64,000 bases of DNA. It comes from Plantago major (Eukaryota; Streptophyta; Magnoliopsida; Lamiales; Plantaginaceae). The position numbers and the translations under genes were made by a program. How positions within the stretch are numbered: the stretch's first letter is position 1; each line of letters starts with the position of its first letter. The stretch covers positions 54,606,677 through 54,670,676 of the forward strand of contig CM048839.1 in the NCBI GenBank assembly GCA_026545765.1, in the 5' to 3' direction. A model generated the notes under the pieces. The model saw only the letters and a program-made list of their open reading frames with translations, had not been told where the DNA came from and made no database searches. Positions 1 to 10,460 of the stretch are shown one piece after another.

Positions 1-1241
1 TTCTTTGAAGATAAATCTGAAGGTAAATAACCACAAGTATAGTGGTATCTGGAGGTGGCGTAATCCTCCAACTAATCCATACATCTTTGAGACCTAGAAT
101 TCACTAGACAGATAATTGAGTTCACCTTACAAAAATCCTATTCTAAGATTCCTAAACAAATGGTTCCCAACCAAATGTTCCCCCTGAGTTATTCCCCAGC
201 TCCTAGAGCTATGTACTTCCTCTACTCAGATAACCTTGGAGTTATTCCCTGATTTCCCAAATCAAGTACTTCCTCTACTCCACGCCTTGATGGTGTTGGT
301 TATAAGGTTTGTCAGAGAGGCTTCTTGTATAACTTTTCAGTTATGTTTCCAGAGAGCCTAATAGAACAAGACTACTTAATACACTTGTTCAGTGTATGAC
401 AATCTGCTCTTTACTGACCCAAGTAATTGATGTCCGTTCTGGAGAATGAGCTTCAGAAAGGTTATCTAACAGTTCAACTCTTTCACGAATAACAATATCT
501 TGTTAAGGTTCAGGACAACTTAGAACTACTAGTGATTCTTCAAGCAGCTTTGAAAGGGTAGTAGAGTGCTTGAGAGAATACTTTGCTAGATTGTAAGTTT
601 GCAAGTTAGATCGTTCCTTTTTTGTTGTTGTATTTCTCAGCATCTAAGTGTTTGATATTTATAGATGAATTAGATAGTCGTTGGGATGTTATCCGTTAGA
701 CACAATTCAAATTCAGTCTATACTTATCTTGAAATGAGTACTCAGAAGTCCTTGTCTCATATCTCAGAGAGGACTGTGCTTTAGCGGCTTTTCTGCCGAT
801 GCAATTAATGCATATGTACTATTTCTTGTCCTGTAGTCTTCAACGGATACATTAGCCTTTCTGATGGCTTGCATGCTCCATACTCATGATGTCATATGTT
901 CCAGAATCATGTTTCAAAAGTAACTAAATGTACTTAAGAAAGGATTAAGGACATAGTCTTTCCGAGTGAGACTAAACCTTGGTGTCTTCATAAATCTTGT
1001 GCAATCTCCGGTCTTGTAATCTTCAGAAAAGCTCCATTGCTAGGATTGATCTTCATGGTCTTCTTGGAAATAAAAATTACATTCAGAGACCTATAATCCT
1101 ATTACAAGATTTACTAGACTAATCATACTCAGTGATTTCCTCTTTTACAATGTTCAAGTGAACTAAGAGTACTTAATCACCTTTCTGGCAAAGATAAGAA
1201 CATGTGATGAATGATCAAAATACTAACAGATATTCCTAACA
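1..1241 (-). mobile_element. Partial Ty1/copia LTR, reverse orientation, cut by the window edge
   Basis: The stretch matches, in reverse orientation, the LTRs seen at 28183-29813 and 41977-43668. Shared blocks include the segment around 40-90 and the terminal motif CAGATATTCCTAACA ending at 1241. RC of that end is TGTTAGGAATATCTG, the start of this LTR family. The sequence right of 1241 is gypsy coding DNA, not a polypurine tract, so this is the 5' LTR of an element extending left of the window, or a solo LTR. The next five bases (CTGTC) would be one copy of the target duplication; the other copy is outside the window. It is visibly more diverged than the other LTRs of the family. Confidence 0.85.
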
Positions 1242-1253
1242 CTGTCACAATTC

Positions 1254-2063
1254 CTACGGAAGGTTATTGCATCCTTGTAGATCGACTCCCATGTAGAATC
1301 CCGATTGAAGGAATTTGTGGGCGATTTTCCTCGGTCCATAATGCCCTCCACACTCGAATTCATGACGGCATCTTAGTATGTTCTCCTGCTCATTCTCCGG
1401 GACGCATCTTCTATAAACCATATCTCCTCCTTCCTTGAACAAATGCGGTGGTTCCCAGATAAAACCCTTGCTCTTTGTTTTTAGAGAAATCTTCTCTGCT
1501 AGAGTCCAGTCCTTCTTCAACACTCCACTTGTGAGAAAGTTCACAATATCTGCATACCACGGTTCCTTCTCAACACTAAAAACTTGTTCCCCAGGAAAAA
1601 CATCATCAATTTCTTCTCCCTCATTGGGTGCGGTGATTCTGGAGAGGTGGTCTACTATATTGTTATCTTTCCCTGACATGTATACAATCTTATAATCAAA
1701 TTGCTGCAACAGAAGTACCCACCGGATGAGTCTCGGCTTTGCGTCCATCTTCGCTATCAGATGTCTCAGTGCAGCGTGATCACTGTAGATGATAACCTGA
1801 TATCCCACAATGTAACTCCGGAACTTCTCAAGGGCGAATACGACCACCAAGAATTCCTTTTATGTGGTGTAGTAATTCTTCTGCGCATCGTTCATGGATT
1901 TGCTTGCATAGTAGATTGCCCTGAATTGCTTGTCCACCTTCTGTCCTAATATAACTTTAATAGCAATGTCTGATGCATCACACATTATTTCAAACGGAAT
2001 CTCCCAATTTGGTGCAGTCATAATCTGGGAGGTTACTAACTTTTGTTTCAGGCTGCTCCACAC
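1254..2063 (-). pseudogene. G1 pol: RNase H and integrase zinc-finger region
   Basis: Two minus-strand frames show the Ty3/gypsy RNase H region (IMCDASDIA, YYASKSMNDAQKNY, then YSDHAALRHL and GKDNNIVDHLSRI) followed by the integrase HHCC-type zinc-binding region (RCRHEFECGGHYGPRKI, HKFLQSGFYM). The expected spacing of RNase H then integrase N-terminus is kept. The frame breaks near 1855, and the integrase core (DDE) is missing because the copia LTR cuts in at 1241. In a working element RNase H removes the RNA template during reverse transcription and the zinc finger stabilises integrase on LTR ends. This copy cannot do either. Confidence 0.85.
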
Positions 2064-2921
2064 TTTCGTACAATCTTCGTCGAAATCAAACTTAGTGTAT
2101 CACGGGGAATCAACTGTCCGTATGATTCTTTAATCAACAAGGGGTATGTTGCTGCCATTTTGAAAGAATTTTTAGATTCTATTCGGAACTCTTATATGTC
2201 CAAGGTTCAATATTGAAAGAATTTCAGAGGTTTTCCCTGACTCCTTCCTCAGTAGATTGTTGAGAGGTTTTGCTTCCACCGACAAGTCCTTGATAAATCT
2301 CAAGTGAAAGTTGATATGCCCCAAAAAGGATTGAAGTTCCTTGACGTTGGTTGGTGGCGGTAGCTTTGATATATCATCTCCACCTTCGCTTCGTCTACTT
2401 TTATCCCTTCCTTTGAAATAATATGGCCCAGCACTATTCCTTCATTTAGCATAAAAGTACTTTTTTCCCAACTCAGAGTCAGATTGCACTCGATGCATCT
2501 TTCCAGAACTAGTGATAACTTTTGAAGACAGTCTTCGAATGAATTTCCAAATACTGAGAAGTCATCCATGAATGCTTCTATGAACTTTTCCACCATGTCG
2601 CTAAATATAGACAGCATGCATCTCTGGAAGGTAGCCTGTGCGTTGCATAATCCAAACAGCATCCTTCTATAAGCAGACGTTCCAAAAGGGCAGGTAAAAG
2701 TAGTCTTCTCCTAGTCTTCAAGTGCAATGGGGATCTGGAAGAATCCAGATAGCCCATCAAAGAAACAGTATTATTCATGCCCCGTCAGACTGTCCAGCAT
2801 CTTATCTATAAAAGGTAAGGGGAAATGGTCCTTCCTTGTAGATGCATTCAATCTCCTGTAGTCGATACACATACTCCGTCCAGTAGCAATCCTAGTTGCG
2901 ATATTATCCTTTCTCGTTATT
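2064..2921 (-). pseudogene. G1 pol: reverse transcriptase palm/thumb, interrupted by T
   Basis: Minus-strand fragments carry RT signatures: ATGRSMCIDYRRLNAST with FPLPFIDKMLD, then FGLCNAQATFQRCM, then the catalytic box FMDDFSVFG, then LGHIISKEGIKVDEAK. FMDDFSV is the form of the YxDD box common in Athila-type elements. The pieces lie in different frames and there is an in-frame break near 2700, so at least three lesions are present. The N-terminal part of RT (PKKSG) lies beyond the T insertion at 11753 and joins cleanly once T and one CCTGA copy are removed. The product would copy element RNA into cDNA inside the particle. Confidence 0.88.
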
Positions 2922-3540
2922 CCTGATGATGAGGCGTTTCTAGGACACCTCATCAGGTTCTTTTTACCTTGTTTTTACTAACTTTTAGTTTAGTTTTTCC
3001 TTTATTTGTATATACTTCGTATTTTGTTTGTGTTTCTTATGTTTTCACCTTGATTCCAGGTTTTAGGTACTTTTCATGAAGAAAAGGAGTCAAAATGATG
3101 CATTTGGATTCACTATCTCGGAGATCACAAGCTCCAAGACTCCAAATAGGTGCCACGAAGATTCCCGGAATGCCAAACAGGTCAAGGATGGACAAATAAG
3201 GCCAAGATCGAGCCCGAAGGAAGCGAGGTGATGCGTCGATATTTTAACGACTCATTTAGTCTTTTTTAGCTGTATTTTGTTATGTCCTTTAGCACTTTTG
3301 TTAGTGTTTTAGTTCATTTTCACGTTTGGATGTTTTTCTTGTTTTTGTACTTTTTAGGTGTTTTTTAGGTAAAGGTAAAGAAATGGAGGACCATTGTGCA
3401 ATTTCAAGCTTGTCCGAAGCTTCTAGAAGCACACAAGGCCAGGTAGTGGGCTATTACTCCAAAGGTGGTGACTTAGAGGTTGAGAAAAGGGAGTGAAAAT
3501 AGGAAGAAGTGGGAAAAATGGTTGATTCTCCAGAAGGGTA

Positions 3541-3665
3541 CCTCACCGCGGTGAGCTCCCTCAAAACGGAGACTCACTGCGGTCCAGACAATCCAGAAGA
3601 TCACAGAAAGTGTCAGAAAGTAGGCGAACCACAGCGAGCAGGGAACCTCACTGTGGTGAGCCCTG
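3541..3665. repeat. GC-rich palindromic box in the solo LTR
   Basis: The block contains the perfect 14-base palindrome CTCACCGCGGTGAG (3542-3555), a related CTCACTGCGGT at about 3583 and CCTCACTGTGGTGAGC at about 3648. It lies about 70-190 bp upstream of the TATA box. It could be a fold-back or a protein-binding element; only the symmetry is seen directly. Confidence 0.7.
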
Positions 3666-3735
3666 TCCAAGACCAGTTCAAACACGATTTCTGGCAGTTT
3701 TTCTCCTCTATTTAGAATTTCTACTTCCTATGTCT

Positions 3736-3743
3736 TATAAATA
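3736..3743 (+). promoter_or_regulatory. TATA box of the solo LTR
   Basis: TATAAATA in the context TGTCTTATAAATAGACC is an excellent match to a plant TATA box and lies mid-LTR, where the U3/R boundary is expected. An RNA start would lie about 30 bases downstream. Confidence 0.7.
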
Positions 3744-4444
3744 GACCCCTTGTATCAGTAGTATAGTCATATCTTCATACTCCTAGACATATTCACTTTC
3801 AATTCAAGCATTGTAAAAGATTCTAGAGATTCAATCTCTCTTTCAATAGAAGTTCTATTTCCTTTCAGGCGATCTTCGTGACTTAGAAATATCCAGGTAT
3901 TAATCGTGCAAAACTTGGTGGATTCCTTTATGATTTGTACGTGACAGGTTTTTACTTGTGATAATTGACTGCATGTTGTATCGATGTGAACTTGCATCTG
4001 TCACTACCTTTAATTAGATTATATCCGGATGAATGCATAGCTCATGGCAGGCTCATTTGTAGTTCATACGTACATATAATCCGTATTTGGTTGAATTTGC
4101 AATAGCAGGGTGTGTGACCTGCGGGACCGGTAACCTTAATTGGTCCACCCGTATAAGCATATTACTTCAAAGGATTTATTGTCTTCTGTTATCTGTAGAA
4201 TTGCATGATCTAGGCATTACCTTGTCTTGCAATTGTTTAATTTTATGCTAGGGTAGAAGTATCACTTTATCGAACTATCTGTTTACAACGAATGAAAAAC
4301 GAGTCTATCTCTATTTTAAATAGAATAATCAATTCCTCAAGAGAACGATCCTGTGGTTAATAGCATTGTCTACAACAATCGCTTTTTCTACTTAATTAAA
4401 TATAAGTAGTAATTTCTGAGCGCATCACAGGGTGATCGCCCCAT

Positions 4445-4481
4445 GCTCTGGACGCAGCCATAGAAGGCTGCGTTCCAGAGC
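4445..4481. repeat. Stem-loop in the T 5' LTR
   Basis: GCTCTGGACGCAGCC pairs with GGCTGCGTTCCAGAGC over a 6-base loop with one bulged base. It is flanked by repeated GATCGCCC motifs. The same structure is kept in the 3' LTR at 10775-10811. Confidence 0.75.
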
Positions 4482-5448
4482 CGGAGCGGGCGGGGTGATC
4501 GCCCACTCCGGGGGTTGATCGCCCGCCTCCGATCTGCCAGATTCTGGCGTTACTTTTCTCTATTTCTGGCGTTTTAAACTCAAAATCTTTGTAATTCAAA
4601 CATCACTTTTACATTTTCACAACATTGTTTGGGAGTTATTGAGAGGTCTAGGGTTCCAAAAATTATCCATCTAATTGAAGTTGGAGTCTTGGTTAACCAT
4701 TTAGCTGAAGAATTCTTCTTGTACACACTCTGTTTCCACAATTCTTATCCATTGGAGCTACGTAATTCAAAGTCATTCGGTAATTCTGTATCGTTTCCCT
4801 TTGTTTACATTCTTGTGTATGTTTATGCTTATGTATATCATATCTCTTGCCTATGTCAACATGAGTATGAGTAGCTAAACAACACCCATGGGTTGGTGGT
4901 GAAATCTTGAGCATGCTAGTATAGGTCTTTGGATGAAAACTGTTCTTTGTCTGATTGATTACTTGCGAATCATTTGATTTGTTCAAAGACTTAGCAATCG
5001 TTTTCTCATACCCAAAATCTACAAGAGGGATTTGCACCCTCAAGGTTAACAACGATTTACGCCCAACGCTTTGGACTACAAACGTCGACTAGTAGAATTG
5101 ACGACTCTACTACGTTGATTAAATGTTTTCACTTTCAAAACATCGAGTAATCCATTTACATCCTTTTGCTAGCTAGCTCTTGATGAAACCATCATCCCAT
5201 GTTACTATTAAATGATAACAATCTCGTGTTTGTTGTTTACTAAACTTTGTGATTCGTGAAAGAAAAGAATTGGAAGTCGTCAGACGTAATTCTAGACAAA
5301 CTACTTCTTTAAAATATCGACAAGCCTAGTTAAGTCCATCGAGAACGACACTCGGGGCAACTTATCGACTCACTATGTATTTTCTAGTGATTCTTGATAT
5401 TGCGCTTGCCTAAACAAATTAAGGACTTGATTTGACGCATCAAGTTTT

Positions 5449-5469
5449 TGGCACCGCTGCTGGGGACGT
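5449..5469 (+). promoter_or_regulatory. T primer-binding site (Asp-tRNA type)
   Basis: TTGGCACCGCTGCTGGGGAC follows the end of the 5' LTR by a few bases. It is a slightly altered form of the TGGCGCCGTTGCCGGGGA site, complementary to the 3' end of tRNA-Asp, used by Athila/Tat elements. Confidence 0.8.
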
Positions 5470-5772
5470 AACTCCTTAGTTTGTGTTTTAAAAATTACTT
5501 TACTCGGTTATCTGTGTGTTATGTGTTTGTGGAGATTTTTGGTTTCATACACTACTTGGTGCTAACAGTGGTGTAGTTATGTTGTTGTGATTGTTTTGCG
5601 ACAACAATCGGAATCTGAAATGTTCTTGGAGCTAGTCATAGTGCTCCGAGGAAAACTATCCGTGACATTTTTAGAGCTCGTGTTGGAGCACACAGGTCGT
5701 GTATTGTCCATTCTGAGGCGGCACGAAAATATGAACTGAATCCGTATATTCTTCATCATCTGCCCAAGTTCT
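5470..5772 (+). other. T leader and broken start of gag
   Basis: No open frame spans this stretch, but the reading frame from about 5690 contains YELNPYILHHLPKFYGEE, typical of the start of the gypsy gag domain. A shift of about one base near 5795-5805 separates it from the main gag frame that follows. The true gag start probably lies around 5580-5690. Confidence 0.6.
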
Positions 5773-6591
5773 ATGGGGAAGAAGATGAGGACGTTATGGG
5801 GGTTCTTGAAGGAACTGGAGATGTTCATAGCGAGTATACTGTCTGGGGTGGAGGATGATGACTTAAGAATGAAGGTATTCCCTATATGCTTAGCGGATAG
5901 AGCTAATGCATGGCTGAATATGCTTCTCGAGGTCTCTTTGACTACTTGGGCTGAAATTTGTGAGGCTTTCACAGACAGATACTATCCTCAGTCGAAGACC
6001 ATAGCCTTGAAAGCTCGAATCACAGGTTTCCACCAACTACATGATGAGACATTCTATGAGGCTTGGGAGAGGTTTAAGATACTCCAGGCCAAGTGTCCTC
6101 ATCATCGCCTAAGCCTTGCGGATCTAACGCAATACTTTTATGATGGGTTGCTTGAGAATCAGCAATCATATATTGATGTTTCTAGTGGTGGGAGTATCAT
6201 GGGTCTTACACCGGAGGAGTGTAATAAATTGTTCACAAAGTGTGCAAAGAATTCGCAACACAAGAGTGTTCGGGGAAGGAGTAGAAGGCTTAGGAGTGAG
6301 GAGAATGCGGTCTATTATGATCCTAGAAGCCGCATTAATGAGCTAGAAAATGAGTTGAAGAAGTTGAAGTTTCTTGCAGTCAGTGGTCAGAATCCACAAG
6401 CTTGGGAGAAGTGTGGGATTTGCAACAACTATGGACATGGAGCAAATCAATGTAGGGCCGACTTCTTGGGAGAGGAGGTGTACCTGGTGCGGGAACAAAA
6501 TGGAGGAAATTCTTCTTCAGGGACATCGAAGAGGATAGAAGCCTTGATGGAGAGGTTGCAGAAGTTGATCGACCAAGCACAAATGCACTAA
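5773..6591 (+). CDS. T gag (retrotransposon gag domain plus zinc knuckle), 5' end frameshifted
   Basis: The 272-residue frame carries the plant Ty3 gag core: LRMKVFPICLADRANAWL, then TTWAEICEAFTDRYYP, then FHQLHDETFYEAWERFK. Around residue 215 is a CCHC zinc knuckle, CGICNNYGHGANQC (C-x2-C-x4-H-x4-C). The spacing and order fit Athila gag. The protein would assemble the cytoplasmic particle and bind element RNA through the knuckle. The first residues of the frame are probably an artefact of an upstream frameshift; the natural N-terminus is in another frame before 5773. A stop at 6589 separates it from the protease remnant. This is the best-preserved protein of T and suggests that gag was kept after pol was lost. 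Confidence 0.85.
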   Translation: MGKKMRTLWGFLKELEMFIASILSGVEDDDLRMKVFPICLADRANAWLNMLLEVSLTTWAEICEAFTDRYYPQSKTIALKARITGFHQLHDETFYEAWERFKILQAKCPHHRLSLADLTQYFYDGLLENQQSYIDVSSGGSIMGLTPEECNKLFTKCAKNSQHKSVRGRSRRLRSEENAVYYDPRSRINELENELKKLKFLAVSGQNPQAWEKCGICNNYGHGANQCRADFLGEEVYLVREQNGGNSSSGTSKRIEALMERLQKLIDQAQMH

Positions 6592-7147
6592 GAGAAGACG
6601 GATAGCAGGTTGTCTGTATTGGAGAGAGAGATAACAAGGACATCAAAAAGCAACTTCAAGAGTTGCTTGATAGAAACCTAATCAGGGAGAGGGATAGGTT
6701 GCCTGGAGCTACTGAGAATGCCATGGCCATCACGGTTATCACCAAGGTACCGGTTGAGATTACGGTATCGAATGGAGGAGCCTAGGTTGAGGTCCCTAAA
6801 TCCCAAGTTGGGGAGTGTGGTAGATGTAATCGCCACAATTTTACACCAAACAAGGTTAACGTACGTCCAACTTTTGACACTTTAATTCCTTGCGATGTAG
6901 TCCCGGTGTATAGGAATATTGTTAGTGATCCTATTGTTGATTGCTTGGTTGATGATGATGGGGATGTTGACGGTGAGGGTGTTCAGACCCCTGTTGTGAT
7001 TGGTAACACTTTTGAGGAGGTGAATGATGCACAATAGGTAGAGAAATCACCACCGAGGGAGGTGATTAGGAAGAAGGGCTCCAAAACGACCAATTCTGGT
7101 GGCTTTAATGTCCAGGTCGGTTTTCGGAGCTTGGAGGGAGTGTCGGG
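6592..7147 (+). other. T gag-protease spacer
   Basis: The stretch lies between the gag stop and the protease remnant. Interrupted frames read ECGRCNRHNF and DTLIPCDVVPVYRNIV, so it was once coding, probably the gag C-terminus and protease leader. At least two stops occur (near 6782 and 7035). No separate function is recognised. Confidence 0.5.
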
Positions 7148-7567
7148 ATGTTGGACACTAGGGCTGGTGTCAATGTCATGCCGTATGAAATGTACGAGGC
7201 GAGTAGATTGAGGGGGCTGAAGGAGAAGAAGCAGATGGTGAGAATGGCGGATGGCTCGATACGGAGTCCACTAGGGGTAGTAGAAGATGTGGAGATCTAG
7301 TAGGGTAATGATTCTGTTATAGCCGACTTCTATGTGTTGGGGCCGGTTAGGAAGGGGTTGAAAGTGGAAGATGGGATGGTGCTGTTGGGGAGGCCGTTCA
7401 TCGAGACGATTGATCTCACGATCAATATGCACCACCATCGAGCCACTTACGAGGTAAAAGGCATTCAACGCGAATTGCAAGCCTACACTCCACTTAACAC
7501 ATTTTGTTCTTGTGAGAATCCACTTGTAGGATTTGTAGGACCTGTTTATGTGTGTTCTAGTGTGTAG
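7148..7567 (+). pseudogene. T aspartic protease remnant
   Basis: The frame from 7148 reads LDTRAGVNVMPYEMYE, matching the active-site region D-[LST]-G-A-S-[VI]-N of Athila-type retropepsins with the glycine replaced (DTRAG). It continues MADGSIRSPLGVVEDVEI, hits two adjacent TAG codons (7298-7303), then continues in the same frame with DFYVLGPVRKG and LLGRPFIETIDL, the usual end of the domain. The altered active site and the double stop make it non-functional. RT would normally follow directly, but only T-rich noncoding DNA is found, so the rest of pol is deleted. Confidence 0.82.
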
Positions 7568-8749
7568 GGACTAGGTATGGGAAGGCTTAAGAAGAAGAAG
7601 AAGAAGTCTGGTATCAAAAGCGATACATGAACTCCGTGAAGAGTCAAGTTATTGACTATAAAAAAGCACTATCCGGGAGGTAACCCGGAATGTTTCAACC
7701 CTTCCTTCATTTGCACTGCATATAGTTTGCATTTAGCATATTTTCCTTCTTTTCTTAAAAATCCAAAAAAATCTTTAAATCCTTTTTAGTTTGCATTATT
7801 AGTATAAATTTTCATTCACGTTTAATTTTCTATTTCATTAAAAAAAATTATTAATTAATTTATAAAAAAATAAAATAGTAACAAACTTACCTTTGCCTTT
7901 TTTCTTTTAATTTAATTTGTTTCACTAACCTTCTTATTAGATTTCTTTTTAGTTTTTGTTACTCTTTAGGTTCCTTTTTTTCTTCTTGAATCGCTATTTT
8001 GCACGAGACGTGCAATCGCTCGGTTTGGGGAGGGGACTTCAGAATGCATGGAACACCTTTGGTATTTTTTTTTTTTGTTCTCTCTCTCTTTCTTCATTTC
8101 TTTTACCGCTTTCTTAGTGGTGGTCGGTGAGCTACATAGGTTGCATGTATTACTTGTGGCCGGTGTGCCTTACTTGGCTTTCTTTTTATTTTTAGCATCC
8201 ATTTGGCCTACCTTTTTGGCCTTTTTTTTATTTTTAAATTGTGAGTCTTGAGTCGAACCTCCAAGTCGAATGTTCTTTGTTCATGACAAACTCTTTTGAT
8301 ACTTAAGTTTTGAGTATATACTAATTAGTAGTGGTTGTTGAGTTTAAAATTTTTCAAGTTCATTTCCCTTGTAAATAAGAAGTCTGTTTAGTTTTCTGGT
8401 CTAAAAAACCTGTGAGGAGCCTTATTTGAGCCGATGAAAATTATTATACCAGCAAGAATTATTTTGTGTGACTCCTGGGATGTGCAAATTATTTTAAAGT
8501 TTTTTGCGCCATTTCATACTTATGCGTGTTCTGATTAGATGGGAATGAATGACGACATGGGATTTTCATTTTTTATGACAGATTGAGAGATGTGTAGTTC
8601 TGACTTCTGTTGCCAACAAATTATTTTTTAAATAAGGATCGGGGTCTATGGTCTTAAGTGATCACCGTAGGTCGTGTTGGGCGTGTTCAAATACTACAAT
8701 ATACCGGCGTGGACTTTTATCAGCCATATGACTGTGAGGGTTGATCCCA
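7568..8749 (+). other. T noncoding region after protease, T-rich
   Basis: AT- and T-rich DNA with homopolymer runs. A short frame at 8048-8251 reads as hydrophobic residues (FFFLFSLSFFISF) only because of T-runs and is not supported as a gene. From about 8270 the sequence resembles the 3' noncoding region of the E element (minus strand of 55945-56700), for example the GTGTTGGGCGTGTT and ATATACCGGCGTGG blocks near 8675-8710. Confidence 0.6.
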
Positions 8750-9136
8750 CGGGGCGACGGATAGAATCTATTCGTCGTTACATTGCTATTTTTTTTTTAA
8801 AAAAATAAAATCCGTATTCGAATTTTTATATTCGTATACGGATTAATTCGTATCCAATTTGTATTCGTATACGAGATATTGATTTATCGAAACTACAATA
8901 TTCAATATCGGACAATAATTCGGTTGATATTCAAATCGAAACTACAATATTCAATATGATTATACAATAAATTGAAAATTGTATACAATGACAATAATAC
9001 AAATTCATTATACAATAATACAATACAAACTAAAATACCTAAAATGTACAAAAAGATAAAAGATAAATACCTAAAATACCTAAAATGTACAAACTAAAAT
9101 ACCTAAAATAACGAAAATGTATAAAAAGATAAATCG

Positions 9137-9455
9137 AAGATCCGGAGGTGGACGGTGGAGATCCGGTGGCGGTGGTGGCGATGAGATCCAGAGGCAGTGG
9201 TGGCGTGGAGAGACGGGTGGTGGTGGTGAGAGGCGGATGGTGGTGGTGCGGTGGTGGTGGCAGTGTGGTGGGAGGAGAAAGGTGGTGGTGCGGTGGTGGT
9301 GGGTGTGGTGCGGTGGTGGTGGGAGGAAGAGGAGGTGGTGGAGGAGGAAAGGAGGTGGTGGAGGAGATGGTGGTGGTGGAGATGGTGGTGGAGGAGGAAG
9401 AGAGGAGAAATGGAGGAGAGGTGGTGGAGGAAAGGAGGTGGTGGTGGAGATATAT
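9137..9455 (+). repeat. G-rich GGT/GGA repeat tract inside the CACTA-like element
   Basis: About 320 bases of degenerate GGTGGT, GGAGGA and GGTGGA units. Three overlapping plus frames stay open only because of this composition, giving Trp/Val/Gly/Arg-rich peptides, so no gene is called. The strand bias (G on plus, C on minus) could form G-quadruplex or triplex DNA. Confidence 0.8.
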
Positions 9456-9472
9456 TATGTTTTTTAGGCTTT

Positions 9473-9689
9473 TAGCGACGGATAGATCTAGATCTATCCG
9501 TCGCTAGCTTTTCTATTTTTTTTAATTTTCCGGTCATTTGGCGACGGATAGATCTATCCGTCGCTATCTAAAAAAATTTTATTTTTTTTTCTTTTTATTA
9601 TGGTCAACAAAATTAGCGACGGATAACTTTTATCCGTCGCTACCCTCTGATTAAATCGCTACAGGGGTGACGGATAAAATCCGTCGCCC
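9473..9689. repeat. Four subterminal palindromes with core GCGACGGAT
   Basis: Positions 9473-9506 (34-base perfect palindrome), 9541-9564 (24-base perfect), 9614-9642 (13-base arms, 3-base loop) and 9665-9689 (one mismatch in the arms). All share GCGACGGAT..ATCCGTCGC arms. In CACTA elements such repeats bind the transposase; here that role is inferred from position and form. Confidence 0.85.
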
Positions 9690-9723
9690 ATTTCCATCAT
9701 TATTTCCTTGATTTCTTGTAGTG

Positions 9724-10449
9724 CTAACTGACACGCACAAAAGTACAGACCTTCGGTAAAATTGAAACCAACAAAATTGAAGCCAAAAGATCCCAATGAG
9801 GACAAATAAAGCACACGAGTTACTCAAACCCCAAGTTGTGAATCGTGCGGAATTCCTTGTCTACATGAGCAAAAGTTTTGGACGGGAGCCACACGGGGAA
9901 TAAGTCCTTGCTGATAACGAGGGTCACACACCAGTGATTTTATCCACAGACTTACAACAATTTTGAGTAACTCTAAAAAATAAGTGTGCAAGGTTTTGAG
10001 AAATTTGAAAGCGAAAAGGGAACAGTAGTCGGAGTAGCATGTCTTTATTTTTAGTCTATTGAACTAAAGTCCCTTTGGACTCATTGAAAAGAACGCATTG
10101 CATAAGAGATTTTTGGCAACTTGTGGTGAAAACCACCTTCCCAGCTTTACTTTTAAGTGTTAACCATGCTGGACTTGTCCAGAAGAGTGAGAGTTGCTTT
10201 AAAATTCCTTGTGAGGGACCGCCGAGTTAGACTTGAGTTTTATTTACTTTGGAAACGAACTTGTTAGATTTTTGCTATATTTTTCTGCCAACTTTGGTAA
10301 AAACTCAAACCCTTTGCATCTTTGGAGTTTGTCTCTTACAAATGTAGATTCTGTAACTTAGTTGTTTGACTCATTCATTGTTTTGTCAGTTTAGAGTGTA
10401 GTTTCTTTTTTAGGTTTGTTGTTTGCTCGAGGACGAGCAAAGGTTCGGT
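9724..10449 (+). other. T 3' noncoding region
   Basis: Homologous in reverse to 55960-56520 of E (shared blocks ACACGCACAAAAGT near 9732 and GCTCGAGGACGAGCAAAGG near 10423). No coding sequence is visible. It leads into the PPT. Confidence 0.7.
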
Positions 10450-10460
10450 TTGGGGAGTTT
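10450..10460 (+). promoter_or_regulatory. T polypurine tract
   Basis: TTTGGGGAGTTT immediately precedes the 3' LTR start TGATGAGG. The same arrangement occurs in reverse at E (55945-55957). It is the expected plus-strand primer site. Confidence 0.75.

Larger units (their letters stand above)
3229..4427 (+). mobile_element. Solo LTR of an Athila-like family inside the T 5' LTR
   Basis: A 1,199-bp insert with LTR-type ends (TGATGCGTCG ... GCGCATCA) is absent from the 3' LTR of T. The left flank reads CGAGG and the right flank CAGG followed by GTGATCGCC, best explained as a 5-bp target duplication (CGAGG) with one base lost. No internal region, PBS or PPT is present, so it is a solo LTR left by LTR-LTR recombination. 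It has a TATA box at 3736-3743 and GC-rich palindromes upstream of it. Its start resembles the minus-strand LTR ending at 55944 (TGATGAGACAATATT). Confidence 0.88.
2927..5442 (+). repeat. T 5' LTR, enlarged by a nested solo LTR
   Basis: The sequence matches the 3' LTR at 10461-11747 along its length, except for an extra segment at 3229-4427. Without that insert it is about 1.3 kb, the same as the 3' partner (1287 bp). It starts TGATGAGGCG, ends GACGCATCA, and is followed after five bases by the PBS. The two LTRs differ by scattered substitutions and a few small indels, so the insertion of T into G1 is not very recent. Confidence 0.92.
8750..9723. mobile_element. CACTA-like nonautonomous DNA transposon remnant
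   Basis: The right end (9711-9723) is ATTTCTTGTAGTG, RC CACTACAAGAAAT, the classic plant CACTA (En/Spm) terminal motif. Inside it are several palindromes built on GCGACGGAT (9473-9506, 9541-9564, 9614-9642, 9665-9689, and one at about 8752-8780), typical of CACTA subterminal regions. Comparison with the homologous noncoding part of E (RC around 56500-56560) shows that 8750-9723 interrupts a sequence that is continuous there. The left CACTA terminus is not visible; the left end starts directly with GGGGCGACGG, so that side is truncated. No transposase is present. Confidence 0.75.

Noticed and set aside
4693..5052. 119-residue minus frame in the T 5' LTR
   Set aside because: Lies in LTR DNA; the 3' copy (10998-11219) has a shorter and altered frame.
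8048..8251. Hydrophobic 67-residue frame resembling a membrane protein
   Set aside because: Made by T-homopolymers in the noncoding part of T; no homologous frame in the matching region of E.
9117..9507. Three overlapping Gly/Trp/Val-rich frames in the G-rich tract
   Set aside because: They remain open in all plus frames because of GGT/GGA repetition, have no motif, and lie inside a CACTA-like remnant.
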